From assembly GCA_964242735.1 (NCBI GenBank), contig CAXTAK010000033.1, forward strand, positions 1 to 14,894: a stretch of DNA of 14,894 nt. The letters are read 5' to 3'. The notes under the pieces were generated by a model. It was given only the letters and a program-made list of their open reading frames with translations, made no database searches and was not told where the DNA came from. Each line of letters opens with the position of its first letter. Positions within the stretch are counted from its first letter, which is position 1. A program made the translations under genes and the position numbers. Of the stretch, positions 1 through 6,802 are shown piece by piece. This DNA is from CADCUY01 sp964242735 (lineage in GTDB: Bacteria > Actinomycetota > Actinomycetes > Actinomycetales > Quadrisphaeraceae).

Positions 1-45
1 CCGACCCCGGCACCCGGGCCGCACACCACCATCGCGGACTCCACT

Positions 46-72
46 GCGGTCCGGCGCTGCCGCGCGGACCGC
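46..72. terminator. GC-rich hairpin near left edge
   Basis: GCGGTCCG (46-53) pairs perfectly with CGGACCGC (65-72). CGC/GCG pairs continue inside the stem after one bulged G, leaving a TGCC loop. It lies downstream of the minus-strand CWB2 gene and beyond the stronger hairpin at 124-154, so it could be a second terminator or belong to a gene outside the window. There is no clear U-tract. Bases 1-45 show nothing I can call. Confidence 0.35.
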
Positions 73-123
73 GATGCCCATCGGACGTGCGCTTCTGGCA
101 CCGTGGAGGAGCGGGAAAGCCGA

Positions 124-154
124 AGTCCCGGCCCTCGCGAAGAGGACCGGGACT
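124..154 (-). terminator. Probable terminator of the large CWB2 gene
   Basis: AGTCCCGG (124-131) and CCGGGACT (147-154) form an 8-bp perfect stem. It continues, after one C/A mismatch, as CCTC/GAGG around a GCGAA loop. It begins 23 bases past the stop codon at 177-179. On the minus strand it is followed by a mildly T-rich stretch (TCGGCTTTCCC). Position and stem strength fit an intrinsic terminator of the kind common in high-GC actinobacteria, which often lack a full U-tail. Confidence 0.65.
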
Positions 155-176
155 CCGGTGGCGCAGACGCGTGCGA

Positions 177-3100
177 TCAGGGACTGACAGTCGTGTCCGT
201 GCTCGCGTCGGCCTCGTTCGGCGGTGTTGCCAGGTCCTTGACCCGCTCGGCGACGGCACCCGGCGCGTAGATCAGCCGGTCAGCCGCCGTACCCGAGACA
301 AAGGTGAGCGCAGGGAACGTCAGCGTCAAGGTGTTCGATCCACTGCCCGTGACGGCAGTAGCGGCGATGCCCCCGCCGGCAGTTCCGTCGCCGTCGTACG
401 TGAACTGTGCGGCGCCAGCGGCCGTCTGGGTCACGGTGACCGGTTCGTTGTAGGTCACGGCGATCGTGGTGGCGTTGGAGCCGAACACGGTGGTGATCAC
501 CGGTCGAGCGTTGTCCGGCCCCGCTCCCTCCTGGTCGATGATCAGGTCGGTCGACCCGGTGATCTGCAGCTCGTTGCCGTCCACATCCGTGTTGCCGGAC
601 TGGTTGGTGATGGTCGTCGGGATCCCCAGACCAGCGGCCGCACCGGCCACCGATGTCGCTTGCTCCGCTGTGGCGCCACTGGTGGTGGTCGGTGTGTCGG
701 TGAGCGCGATGGTGAGCACCCTTCCGGCGGCGAAGTTGGTGCCGTCGACGGTCACGGGGGCCGTGTTGGGCGTGAATGTGGCGTTGAAGCCGTTGATCAC
801 GTCGTAGACGGTGCCGTCCGCATCCTGGAGGCGGAACAGGTCACCGGCCACCCCAGGTGCGCCCGGCGTCGGAGCGGCGAAGGGCCTGTTCGAGGTCACC
901 ACGAAACTGTCGCCTGACTCGAGCAGCAGGGCGTTGCCGCCGTTGACCCCGAGACGGGTGTCAGACAGCGTCGGCCCACCGGTGTTGCCGCTCACCGTGG
1001 CGGGGTTCGACGGGCCGCTGTAGGGACCCTGGTCCCCGTCGTTCACGGCAGCGACCCGGTACACGAACGTGCCGACGGCGACACCCCGGTCGACGTGCCG
1101 GAACTGCACGTCGGACGCCGTGGTGTCGGTGTCGCTCGCAGCGACGGTCACGATGGTGGTGAACTCACCGGTCACTCCGCTGTTGACCGGCGCACGCTGG
1201 ATGACCAGGTCGTCGACCTCCCTCAGGGTGCCCGGGTAGGTACCGGTCACCGTGATGTCCTGGGCGGACGTACCGCTGCCCCGAGTGGCCGTGACGCCGG
1301 TCGGGGCGACGGGGTTGGCGTCGGTCAGGGCGAAGGTGCTGTTGCTCCGTGAGTCCTGGGCAAAAGTACCGGTCACCGTGTCACCGGAGCTGAGCTGGGA
1401 CTCGAACTGACCGATGTCGGCGCTGGCGCCGTTCACCGTGAACGTGTCGTTGCTGTCGTACGTGAAGCGCAGCGGCGTGTCGGTGGAGAAGGTGTCGCCA
1501 CCCTTGTTGACCGACGCGACCGTCTGGGAGGTGATCGTCCCGTTTTCGGCGAGCGGGCCGGAGTAGGTGACGGAACCGCCGAGGCCGAAGGGCTCGGTCG
1601 CCCCAGCGCGCACGCCGGGACCGGTTGCGGACGTCTCGAGGCGGGCGCTCGTCCCGCCCTCGGCGTCGGTGCGACCTGCAGCACCGTCGAGGTAGATGAC
1701 GGGAGTGACGCTGCCGGGGTTCGTGCCGTCGATCTCGAAAGTGATCACGCCGTTGTTGGGGACGGCGGTGATCGTGCGGTTCGCCGGGATCTGACCCGCT
1801 GGAGTCGCGGCGAAGGCCGGTGCCCCGCCGTTGATGCTGATGATGTCGGCGTTGTCTGGGCCGATGTCGACGGAGTAGCCCGACCGGGAGGCCGGGTCCG
1901 CTGAACTGAGGAAAGTCACGTTGCCGTTCTGGACGATGATGCTGCCGCTGTCGACCAGGGTGATCCGGTAGGTGCGGCCGTTGGTCAGGCCCGTCGCGGT
2001 GTAAGCGCGGTTGTCCCGCGCCTGGTCCGTGGTGCTGCCGGTCTCGGTCGCCGACGTCACGGTGGTGCCGCTGATGCTGGCCGGAGTGCCCACCGCCAGC
2101 TGCTGCGTCACCGCATCGGTCGGCGTGACGGCGATGGTGCTCGCCGTGCCGTTCGGGTTCGTCGTCCCCGTGCCGCCCGCAGCGACCGTCGCCTTGTCCA
2201 CGGCGTTCTGCGTCACGGCGTTGATCCCGCCGTAGACGTAGCCGGCGCCGGTCAGCTGCGGCGCGCGGCGCTGCAGGTACGCGGTCGTGGCGGGGTTGAT
2301 GCCCACCGGCTCGGCGCTGGCGAACAGCAGCGGCGAGCGGAACTTGCCGGCCACCGGGGAGCCCGAGAGGGAGTCGACGGAGTTGCGCTCCTGGCCCCCC
2401 ACGAGACCGAGGGTGTCGGTGGCGAAGCCCTCGTCGGCGATGGCGTAGTCCGCCACCTCGATCGCGGTGCCCTGACGGTCCTCCCCAGCGAGGCGGCGGG
2501 TGCCACCGAGCGCGTTGTAGGTGGCGCCGTCGATGACGGCGGTGCCGCCGACCACCAGGCGGGTGTTCACGTTCAGGCGGCTGAGGGCCGACGACGTGGG
2601 CGCGGGCACGCTCCCGGCGAGGGTCAGCAGGATCGGGTACTTCTTGTTGAACGCGATGGGGCTGACGACCAGGGCGTCGGCGCTGCTGACGCCGGAGGCG
2701 ATGTAGACCTTGCCCGGCGCGGTGGTGCCGCTGGTGGCGACCGCCGCGGCGGTGGCGTAGCGGTCCTCGCCGGCGAGGCGGGTGACGGTGTGGCCGCGGC
2801 CCTGGAGCTCGGTCACGACCCTCTCGGGCACGACGGTGGTGCCACCGACGATGACGACGTTCTTGGTCGTGTGCCGCTGGATCTCGGTGGCGGTGTCGTT
2901 GGGGATGCCGTTGCGGTCCACGAACAGGATCGGCGCGTTGCGCAGGCCCGCGACGTAGGCGGCGGAGAGGCCGTCGACGACGGCCTCGCTGTTGGTCAGC
3001 ACGACGGCGCCGGCGTCGCCGGCGTTCGGGAAGGCGCGCTTGCTGGCCTCGACCGCGGTCTTGATGCGGTCGTCGCCGGCGATGCGCTGGTCGAACTTGA

Positions 3101-3209
3101 AGTTCGGGGCGGCCTGCGCCGCACCGGCGCCGATCACACCGCCGGTGAGGCACACCGCGAGGGCCAGCGTCCCCGCTGCGGCGCGCGCCATCTTGTTCGG
3201 AGCAGTCAC
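177..3209 (-). CDS. Secreted cell wall-binding repeat 2 (CWB2) protein with large beta-rich ectodomain
   Basis: A 1010-residue exported wall protein. Residues 1-33 are a Sec signal peptide (Lys/Arg near the N-terminus, hydrophobic core, likely cleavage after AQA). Residues about 41-340 hold three CWB2 repeats, recognisable from RIAGDDR, RLAGEDRYATA and RLAGEDRQGTA, each followed by a VDGL/ADAL-type segment and a VVGGT or YGG strand. CWB2 modules are known to attach proteins non-covalently to the Gram-positive wall. Residues about 350-1010 are Thr/Ser/Gly/Asn-rich and beta-stranded. About 633-740 resembles fibronectin type III and about 898-1000 a bacterial Ig-like fold; I cannot name the rest. 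There is no LPXTG motif or C-terminal membrane segment. The start is GTG, because a good SD (GGAGG) lies five bases upstream; an ATG at 3213 is too close to that SD and out of frame. Ligand or partner unknown. Confidence 0.9.
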   Translation of the reverse strand: MTAPNKMARAAAGTLALAVCLTGGVIGAGAAQAAPNFKFDQRIAGDDRIKTAVEASKRAFPNAGDAGAVVLTNSEAVVDGLSAAYVAGLRNAPILFVDRNGIPNDTATEIQRHTTKNVVIVGGTTVVPERVVTELQGRGHTVTRLAGEDRYATAAAVATSGTTAPGKVYIASGVSSADALVVSPIAFNKKYPILLTLAGSVPAPTSSALSRLNVNTRLVVGGTAVIDGATYNALGGTRRLAGEDRQGTAIEVADYAIADEGFATDTLGLVGGQERNSVDSLSGSPVAGKFRSPLLFASAEPVGINPATTAYLQRRAPQLTGAGYVYGGINAVTQNAVDKATVAAGGTGTTNPNGTASTIAVTPTDAVTQQLAVGTPASISGTTVTSATETGSTTDQARDNRAYTATGLTNGRTYRITLVDSGSIIVQNGNVTFLSSADPASRSGYSVDIGPDNADIISINGGAPAFAATPAGQIPANRTITAVPNNGVITFEIDGTNPGSVTPVIYLDGAAGRTDAEGGTSARLETSATGPGVRAGATEPFGLGGSVTYSGPLAENGTITSQTVASVNKGGDTFSTDTPLRFTYDSNDTFTVNGASADIGQFESQLSSGDTVTGTFAQDSRSNSTFALTDANPVAPTGVTATRGSGTSAQDITVTGTYPGTLREVDDLVIQRAPVNSGVTGEFTTIVTVAASDTDTTASDVQFRHVDRGVAVGTFVYRVAAVNDGDQGPYSGPSNPATVSGNTGGPTLSDTRLGVNGGNALLLESGDSFVVTSNRPFAAPTPGAPGVAGDLFRLQDADGTVYDVINGFNATFTPNTAPVTVDGTNFAAGRVLTIALTDTPTTTSGATAEQATSVAGAAAGLGIPTTITNQSGNTDVDGNELQITGSTDLIIDQEGAGPDNARPVITTVFGSNATTIAVTYNEPVTVTQTAAGAAQFTYDGDGTAGGGIAATAVTGSGSNTLTLTFPALTFVSGTAADRLIYAPGAVAERVKDLATPPNEADASTDTTVSP

Positions 3210-3213
3210 TCAT

Positions 3214-3281
3214 GCCTCCATAGGCGTTGGTGCCGGGGACGGACCCCAGCGGCGTCCCGGTCGGTCCGAGGTCGCCGTCCC
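3214..3281 (-). promoter_or_regulatory. Structured 5' leader of the large CWB2 gene
   Basis: The bases just before the GTG start can form several strong and partly competing helices: 3236-3242 with 3275-3281 (7 bp), 3240-3245 with 3263-3268 (6 bp) and 3250-3254 with 3273-3277 (5 bp). The first two share bases 3240-3242 and the first and third share bases 3275-3277, so they exclude each other. A small GCCT/AGGC hairpin (3214-3225) covers part of the Shine-Dalgarno sequence. This could be a regulatory leader, but GC-rich DNA gives such helices easily. I do not recognise a riboswitch family. Confidence 0.35.
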
Positions 3282-3632
3282 GCTCGCCCACCCAGGTGGA
3301 CATAGCGGACTGTGCTCGAATGACCTCGGAGGGTCACCCGCGGTCGGGAACCTATGACAGGGGTCCGGAGTCCCCGGGGACGTCGGGGGTGTGACTTCGC
3401 GTGTCGCGCGGGGCGACCGTCACGGGGTCGATGCATCGGCGCGCCGGGAGTCGCGGAGCGCCATCAGCACCTGGCGAGGGCATGGCGCTCACCACCGCCG
3501 CCCCAGCCGCCGTCAGCCTCAGGACTCGTCAGAACCACGCTCCGCCCAGACGGAGGGAGCTTTCGACGAGTCCCCACGGCGCTCGGTGAGCAAGAGCCAC
3601 GGGTGACATCCGCGTCCAGCACATCTGTTGCT
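3282..3632. other. Intergenic region between divergent CWB2 and antitoxin genes
   Basis: No coding frame here looks real. The region must hold the promoter of the minus-strand CWB2 gene; TAGGTT on the minus strand (3349-3354) is a possible -10 box, without a convincing -35. It also contains a perfect 12-bp palindrome GTCCCCGGGGAC (3370-3381) and an imperfect inverted repeat TGACC/GGTCA (3321-3336). Nothing further is seen from about 3400 to 3630. Confidence 0.4.
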
Positions 3633-3648
3633 GTATCACCGGTGATAC
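3633..3648. promoter_or_regulatory. Palindromic operator of the toxin-antitoxin pair
   Basis: GTATCACC/GGTGATAC is a perfect 16-bp inverted repeat with no spacer, ending nine bases before the antitoxin ATG and overlapping its -10 element. Antitoxins of the Phd/YefM and VapB kinds typically repress their own operon, together with the toxin, by binding such palindromes. Autoregulation is inferred from this placement. Confidence 0.75.
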
Positions 3649-3651
3649 GCT
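3646..3651 (+). promoter_or_regulatory. -10 element, probably leaderless transcript
   Basis: TACGCT matches the actinobacterial TANNNT -10 pattern and lies exactly six bases before the antitoxin ATG, where no Shine-Dalgarno sequence is present. This places the transcription start at or next to the start codon. The box shares three bases with the operator, so bound antitoxin would block RNA polymerase. Confidence 0.55.
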
Positions 3652-3657
3652 CGCGGC

Positions 3658-3894
3658 ATGAGCGAGGTGTCGGTGCGGGACTTGCGCAACCACGGCGGTG
3701 AGGTCATCGACCGGGTCGAGCACGGTGAGGCGGTCACCATCACCAGGGCCGGGAAGCAGGTGGCTCGACTCGTCGCGCTCCCCCGGGTGCGCCCGACCAC
3801 GGAGGAGCTGATCTCCCGTCGCCGGCACCTGCCGCCGGTCGACCCCGAGGGTCTGCGCCGCGACGTCGACGCGATCGTCGACCAGGCGCTGTGA
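3658..3894 (+). CDS. Phd/YefM-type antitoxin (VapB role)
   Basis: A 78-residue protein with the standard Phd/YefM N-terminal fold: SVRDLRNHGGEVIDRV, then GEAVTITRAGKQVARLV (to about residue 40), which forms the DNA-binding dimer. The C-terminal half (EELISRRRHLPPVDPEGLRRDVD) is charged and probably disordered until it wraps around the toxin. It sits first in a two-gene operon, and its stop overlaps the toxin start (GTGA). It is expected to neutralise the PIN-domain toxin and repress the operon through the palindrome at 3633-3648. Length and motif order are normal for the family. The partner makes this a VapBC-like system even though the antitoxin fold is Phd-type. Confidence 0.9.
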   Translation: MSEVSVRDLRNHGGEVIDRVEHGEAVTITRAGKQVARLVALPRVRPTTEELISRRRHLPPVDPEGLRRDVDAIVDQAL

Positions 3895-4310
3895 GCGAAC
3901 GCCGTCGCATCGGGCTGCTGGACACGTCCACGCTCATCCTGCTGAGCCGTCTGACCGACACGAGCGGCCTGCCCCACGAGTCCGTCATCTCGGCGGTGAC
4001 GCTCGCCGAGCTGTCGGTCGGGCCGCTCGTGGCCACCACGGCCCAGGAGCGCGCTGACCGCCAGGCGCACCTGCAGGCGGCTGAGTCCGACTTCGAGCCC
4101 CTGCCCTTCGACACCGCCGCGGCCCGCGCCTTCGGTCGGGTGGCCGCTGACCTGCGGTCCGCTGGTCGCAAGCCCGCGGCGAGGGCCTTCGACGCGATGA
4201 TCGCCGCCACCGCCGCGGCAGCAGGGTTGGCGGTGCACACGTGCAACCCCAGGGACTTCCGCGGCATCGAGGGCCTGGACGTGGTGGCCGTCGCGCACCC
4301 CGATCGGTAG
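3891..4310 (+). CDS. PIN-domain ribonuclease toxin (VapC family)
   Basis: A 139-residue single PIN domain. The acidic residues expected to bind Mg2+ or Mn2+ are present: D11 in LLDTSTLI, E40 in SAVTLAELSVG, D101 in RAFDAMIAATA, and N119/D122 in TCNPRDFRGI. VapC toxins are endoribonucleases, often cutting tRNA or the 23S rRNA sarcin-ricin loop; the target here cannot be told from sequence. The GTG start overlaps the antitoxin stop by four bases, implying translational coupling. All catalytic positions are intact, so the toxin is probably active. Confidence 0.9.
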   Translation: MSERRRIGLLDTSTLILLSRLTDTSGLPHESVISAVTLAELSVGPLVATTAQERADRQAHLQAAESDFEPLPFDTAAARAFGRVAADLRSAGRKPAARAFDAMIAATAAAAGLAVHTCNPRDFRGIEGLDVVAVAHPDR

Positions 4311-4339
4311 AAGCCCCCGCGCGGCGCCCGTGCCCGACC

Positions 4340-4345
4340 TAGCCT
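4340..4345 (+). promoter_or_regulatory. -10 element of the GT2 gene, probably leaderless
   Basis: TAGCCT fits TANNNT and stands exactly six bases before the GTG at 4352. No Shine-Dalgarno sequence precedes that GTG. The gene lies only 41 bases after the toxin stop, so this would give it transcription independent of the toxin-antitoxin operon. No convincing -35 box is visible. Confidence 0.5.
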
Positions 4346-4351
4346 CGCCAG

Positions 4352-5023
4352 GTGGCCGTCGACGACACCTGGGTCGTCATCCCGCTGTACAACGAGGCCC
4401 CCGTGGTCGGCACCGTCGTCGAGGCCGTGCGCCTGGCCTTCCCCCGCGTGGTGTGCGTGGACGACGCCAGCACCGACGCCTCCGCCGAGGTCGCCGCTCG
4501 CGCCGGCGCGGTCGTCGTCCGCCACCCGGTCAACCTCGGGCAGGGCGCCGCGCTTCAGACGGGCCTGGACTACGCGCTCAGCGACCCGGGCATGCGCTAC
4601 GCCGTCACCTTCGACGCCGACGGCCAGCACCGCGTGGCGGACGCCGCCGCGATGGTGACGCGCCTGCGCGCCGAGCCCCTCGACGTCCTCATCGGCTCGA
4701 GGTTCCTCGACTCCCGCACCCGCCTGCCGCCGGCCAAGCGCGCGGTGCTGCGCGCGGGCGTCGCGTACTCCAACGCCACCACGGGCGTGCGGATGAGCGA
4801 CGCGCACAACGGGCTGCGGGCGATGCGCCGCGACGTCGCAGCCGGGCTGCGCATCACCCAGAACCGGATGGCGCACGCCTCGGAGATCGTCGAGCAGGTC
4901 GGGCGCAGCGACTGGCGGTGGGCCGAGCACCCCGTGGAGGTCCTCTACACGCAGTACTCAGCCGCCAAGGGCCAGTCGTTGTGGAACTCGGTGAACATCC
5001 TCACGGAGCTCCTCTTCCGCTGA
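4352..5023 (+). CDS. GT2-family glycosyltransferase
   Basis: A 223-residue GT-A fold glycosyltransferase. Visible motifs: VVIPLYNEAPVVG at 8-20, the nucleotide-binding VDDAST at 36-41, NLGQGAALQTG at 61-71, the metal-binding DXD in FDADGQH (D88, D90), GSRF at 115-118 and DAHNGLRAMRRD at 150-161. These resemble polyprenyl-phosphate sugar transferases of the dolichol-phosphate mannose synthase group, but the donor and acceptor sugars cannot be assigned. There are no membrane helices. The next gene encodes a small DUF2304 membrane protein; the two are often neighbours and may work together at the membrane. The GTG start is chosen because it directly precedes the first beta strand and has a well-placed -10 box. 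Confidence 0.88.
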   Translation: MAVDDTWVVIPLYNEAPVVGTVVEAVRLAFPRVVCVDDASTDASAEVAARAGAVVVRHPVNLGQGAALQTGLDYALSDPGMRYAVTFDADGQHRVADAAAMVTRLRAEPLDVLIGSRFLDSRTRLPPAKRAVLRAGVAYSNATTGVRMSDAHNGLRAMRRDVAAGLRITQNRMAHASEIVEQVGRSDWRWAEHPVEVLYTQYSAAKGQSLWNSVNILTELLFR

Positions 5024-5100
5024 CGCCCCCGCCTCGCGGGACGGACGGGGCGGGGCTGCTCGCCGGGTCGGCCCGCTCTCTCGTGGGCGAGTCCCGGACA

Positions 5101-5114
5101 CGGGGGCGCCCCCG
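5101..5114. promoter_or_regulatory. 14-bp palindrome before the DUF2304 gene
   Basis: CGGGGGCGCCCCCG is a perfect inverted repeat lying four bases upstream of the candidate -10 box at 5119-5124. It could be an operator, or a hairpin ending the GT2 transcript 78 bases past its stop. No U-tract follows. In DNA this GC-rich, chance is a real alternative. Confidence 0.3.
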
Positions 5115-5118
5115 GTGC

Positions 5119-5124
5119 GACATT
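5119..5124 (+). promoter_or_regulatory. Possible -10 element of the DUF2304 gene
   Basis: GACATT matches TANNNT except for its first base and lies six bases before the GTG at 5131, repeating the spacing seen at other genes in this window. The GAGAGG next to the GTG is too close to act as a normal ribosome-binding site. Confidence 0.35.
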
Positions 5125-5130
5125 GAGAGG

Positions 5131-5607
5131 GTGCTCATCAAGGTCGTGCTCATGCTCGGCATCGGGGCGATCGCCCTGGTCCTGCTGCGGGGCTACAGCG
5201 GGGCCCGGCACCAGGCCATCCGCCGGCTGCTGCTCCTCGGCTTCACGGTCCTGGCGGGCGCCTCGCTGCTGGCGCCGCAGCTGTGGACCTCCGCGGCGGC
5301 GCTGCTCGGGGTGGGTCGGGGCACCGACCTGCTGCTGTACCTGACGATCGTCGCCTTCCTCGGCTTCGTCGCGACGTCGTACCTGCGCTTCCGCGACCTG
5401 CAGCGGCAGATCACGGCACTGTCACGCCGCATCGCCCTCGACGAGGTGCCGGCGCCCCGCCGTCCGATGCGCGTCGTTCCGGCGGACGCGCCAGCCGTGA
5501 CGGGCGCGGGACCAGCCGTGCCGATGGCGACGGTGGCGCTGCCAGCGCCGGTCGTGGCGCCCCGCAGCAGTGCGGAGGGCTCGTCGCTGCGCGCCGCGCG
5601 TGGCTGA
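5131..5607 (+). CDS. DUF2304-type small membrane protein
   Basis: A 158-residue protein with three hydrophobic helices: about 1-19 (LIKVVLMLGIGAIALVLL), about 31-50 and about 63-82. Between the second and third lies the family signature VGRGTDLLLY. The cytosolic part after YLRFRDLQRQITALSRRIAL looks helical or coiled, and the tail from about residue 108 is Pro/Ala-rich and probably disordered. DUF2304 proteins (PF10066) have no settled biochemical role but commonly sit beside GT2 glycosyltransferases, as here (107 bases after the GT2 stop). I infer an accessory role in membrane-linked glycosylation. The start was placed at the GTG giving the first helix directly; the exact start is uncertain. 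Confidence 0.8.
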   Translation: MLIKVVLMLGIGAIALVLLRGYSGARHQAIRRLLLLGFTVLAGASLLAPQLWTSAAALLGVGRGTDLLLYLTIVAFLGFVATSYLRFRDLQRQITALSRRIALDEVPAPRRPMRVVPADAPAVTGAGPAVPMATVALPAPVVAPRSSAEGSSLRAARG

Positions 5608-5623
5608 GCAGCGCTGACCGGGC

Positions 5624-6511
5624 TCACTCCTGCGTGATGGCGTGCCCCTGCTCGTCGAGGTGGTCGCGCCAGGAGCGCTTGGCGCTCCAGCCGAGCAGCC
5701 GCTGCGCCTTCGCGCTCGAGATGCCCGAGGCGTCCGGTCGGTCGAGGTGGCGCAGCTCGATCTGCTCGCCGTAGTGCTCGCGCAGGGTGGCCGCGAAATC
5801 GCGCCCGCCCACGTTGTCGGGGTTCGCGATGTACATGACCTCGTGCCCGGGCAGGTCGGACTCGACGGCCAGCACGATCGCGTCGGCGACGTCCTGCACG
5901 TCGACGTAGCTCCAGAGGTTGGCGCTGAGGTTGCTCGCGTCGCGCACCTGCGCCCCGAGGTTGCGCTCGTAGTTGCCGGGGTGCTGCACGTGGCTGAGGC
6001 GCAGGGAGATGCACGCGGTGTCGCTGCGGCGCACCGCCGCGTCGCACATCTGCTCCCCGAAGTGCTTCGCGAGCGCGTAGGGGTCCTGGGGGCGGATCGG
6101 GTGCTCCTCGTCGACCGGGGCGTACTCCGGCAACCAGGGGCGCTCGGGGAAGAAGAAGCCCGGCACGGTCTCGCTCGAGATGTTGACGAACCGCGGCACG
6201 CCCCAGCGCACTGCGGCCTCGAGGGTGTTGAAGGCGCCCATCACGTTGTTGCCGAACACCACGTGCGCCGGGTTGTGCGTCGGCTCCGGGATGGCCGCGG
6301 CGTGCACCACGGCGTCCGTGCCGCGGACGATCGCGAAGACCTGCCCGGCGTCGGTGAGCTCGGCCTGCTGGTACTGCGCCTCCCCGGGCAGGGGGACGTC
6401 GAAGAGCGGGCGGGCGAGGTCGGTGCCGGTGACGTCGTGGCCGGCGGCCTGCAGAGCCGTGATCACGGCGGAGCCGACCTTGCCGCGCGAACCGGTGACG
6501 AGGACCTTCAT
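5624..6511 (-). CDS. NAD-dependent epimerase/dehydratase (extended SDR)
   Basis: A 295-residue extended short-chain dehydrogenase/reductase. The Rossmann motif GSRGKVG (G7, G10, G13) binds NAD(P); TDL at 30-32 follows the second strand. VVHAAAIPEP at 68-77, ISSE at 111-114 and the catalytic YALAK (Y145, K149) complete the active site. ASGISSAKAQRLLGW at 261-275 is the usual C-terminal signature. The family converts nucleotide sugars (epimerisation, dehydration); the specific substrate is not evident. It is the last gene of the glycan operon, 73 bases after the small-protein stop, and probably also has its own leaderless promoter (6518-6523). An upstream in-frame start would add 28 Arg-rich residues and is rejected because MKVLVTGSRG is the canonical N-terminus. 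It converges with the DUF2304 gene, 16 bases apart. Confidence 0.9.
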   Translation of the reverse strand: MKVLVTGSRGKVGSAVITALQAAGHDVTGTDLARPLFDVPLPGEAQYQQAELTDAGQVFAIVRGTDAVVHAAAIPEPTHNPAHVVFGNNVMGAFNTLEAAVRWGVPRFVNISSETVPGFFFPERPWLPEYAPVDEEHPIRPQDPYALAKHFGEQMCDAAVRRSDTACISLRLSHVQHPGNYERNLGAQVRDASNLSANLWSYVDVQDVADAIVLAVESDLPGHEVMYIANPDNVGGRDFAATLREHYGEQIELRHLDRPDASGISSAKAQRLLGWSAKRSWRDHLDEQGHAITQE

Positions 6512-6517
6512 GCGGCC

Positions 6518-6523
6518 ATCATG
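6518..6523 (-). promoter_or_regulatory. Possible -10 element of the epimerase gene
   Basis: On the minus strand CATGAT (TANNNT with C at position 1) is followed by six bases and then ATG. No Shine-Dalgarno sequence is present. This supports a leaderless transcript starting at the epimerase, in addition to read-through from the upstream operon. Confidence 0.35.
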
Positions 6524-6584
6524 CTCGCGGCGGGCGGTGGGGGCCCGTCGTCGGTGCGCGCTCAGGAGCCGCAGCAGCCGGGTC

Positions 6585-6797
6585 TCATCGACCACGGCGC
6601 ACCGCTCGCGCGAACTCCTCGTCGGCGCGCCGCATCCGGGGGAGCTCGTCGCAGGAGGTCTTCCGCGTCGTCGCCTCCTGCCGCACGCGCGCCGCGGCGT
6701 CCGCCTCGAAGAGGAGCAGGCCGTGCGCCGCCACCCGGCCGGCGAGCACCGTGGTGGCGCCGTGGTGGCGCAGGGTGGCCGTGACCTCGACCAGCAC
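6585..6797 (-). CDS. Small hypothetical protein in the glycan operon
   Basis: A 70-residue frame starting at a GTG five bases after the flippase stop. Nearly every codon ends in G or C, the mark of real coding sequence here, and it fills the space between flippase and epimerase on the same strand. The N-terminal half (LVEVTATLRHHGATTVLAGRV) looks beta/alpha and moderately hydrophobic. The C-terminal half is Arg/Glu-rich and helical (EADAAARVRQEATTRKTSC). There is one Cys (C49), no signal peptide and no clear membrane helix. I do not recognise a family. No Shine-Dalgarno sequence is visible, so translation probably depends on coupling to the flippase. It could be the remnant of a larger gene, but the clean codon pattern argues for a functional small protein. 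Confidence 0.6.
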   Translation of the reverse strand: MLVEVTATLRHHGATTVLAGRVAAHGLLLFEADAAARVRQEATTRKTSCDELPRMRRADEEFARAVRRGR

Positions 6798-6802
6798 CGC
6801 GG

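Noticed and set aside
1381..3303. Minus-strand 640-codon frame inside the large CWB2 gene
   Set aside because: It is a shadow frame: extremely Arg/His/Pro-rich, no domain, and it overlaps a clear CWB2 gene in another frame.
3210..3400. Cyclic di-GMP or cyclic di-AMP riboswitch upstream of the CWB2 gene
   Set aside because: The leader is structured and has fragments such as GGGACGC, but the conserved core of neither class is present.
3740..4930. Minus-strand 396-codon frame across the toxin-antitoxin and GT2 genes
   Set aside because: It crosses three well-supported plus-strand genes and encodes low-complexity sequence.
5605..5626. Shared terminator between the convergent DUF2304 and epimerase genes
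   Set aside because: Only a 5-bp TGAGC/GCTCA pairing with a 12-base loop that includes both stop codons; too weak to call.
5642..6784. Long plus-strand frame opposite the epimerase
   Set aside because: Low-complexity Val/Gly/Arg product with no motif; the minus-strand epimerase has a full set of catalytic motifs.
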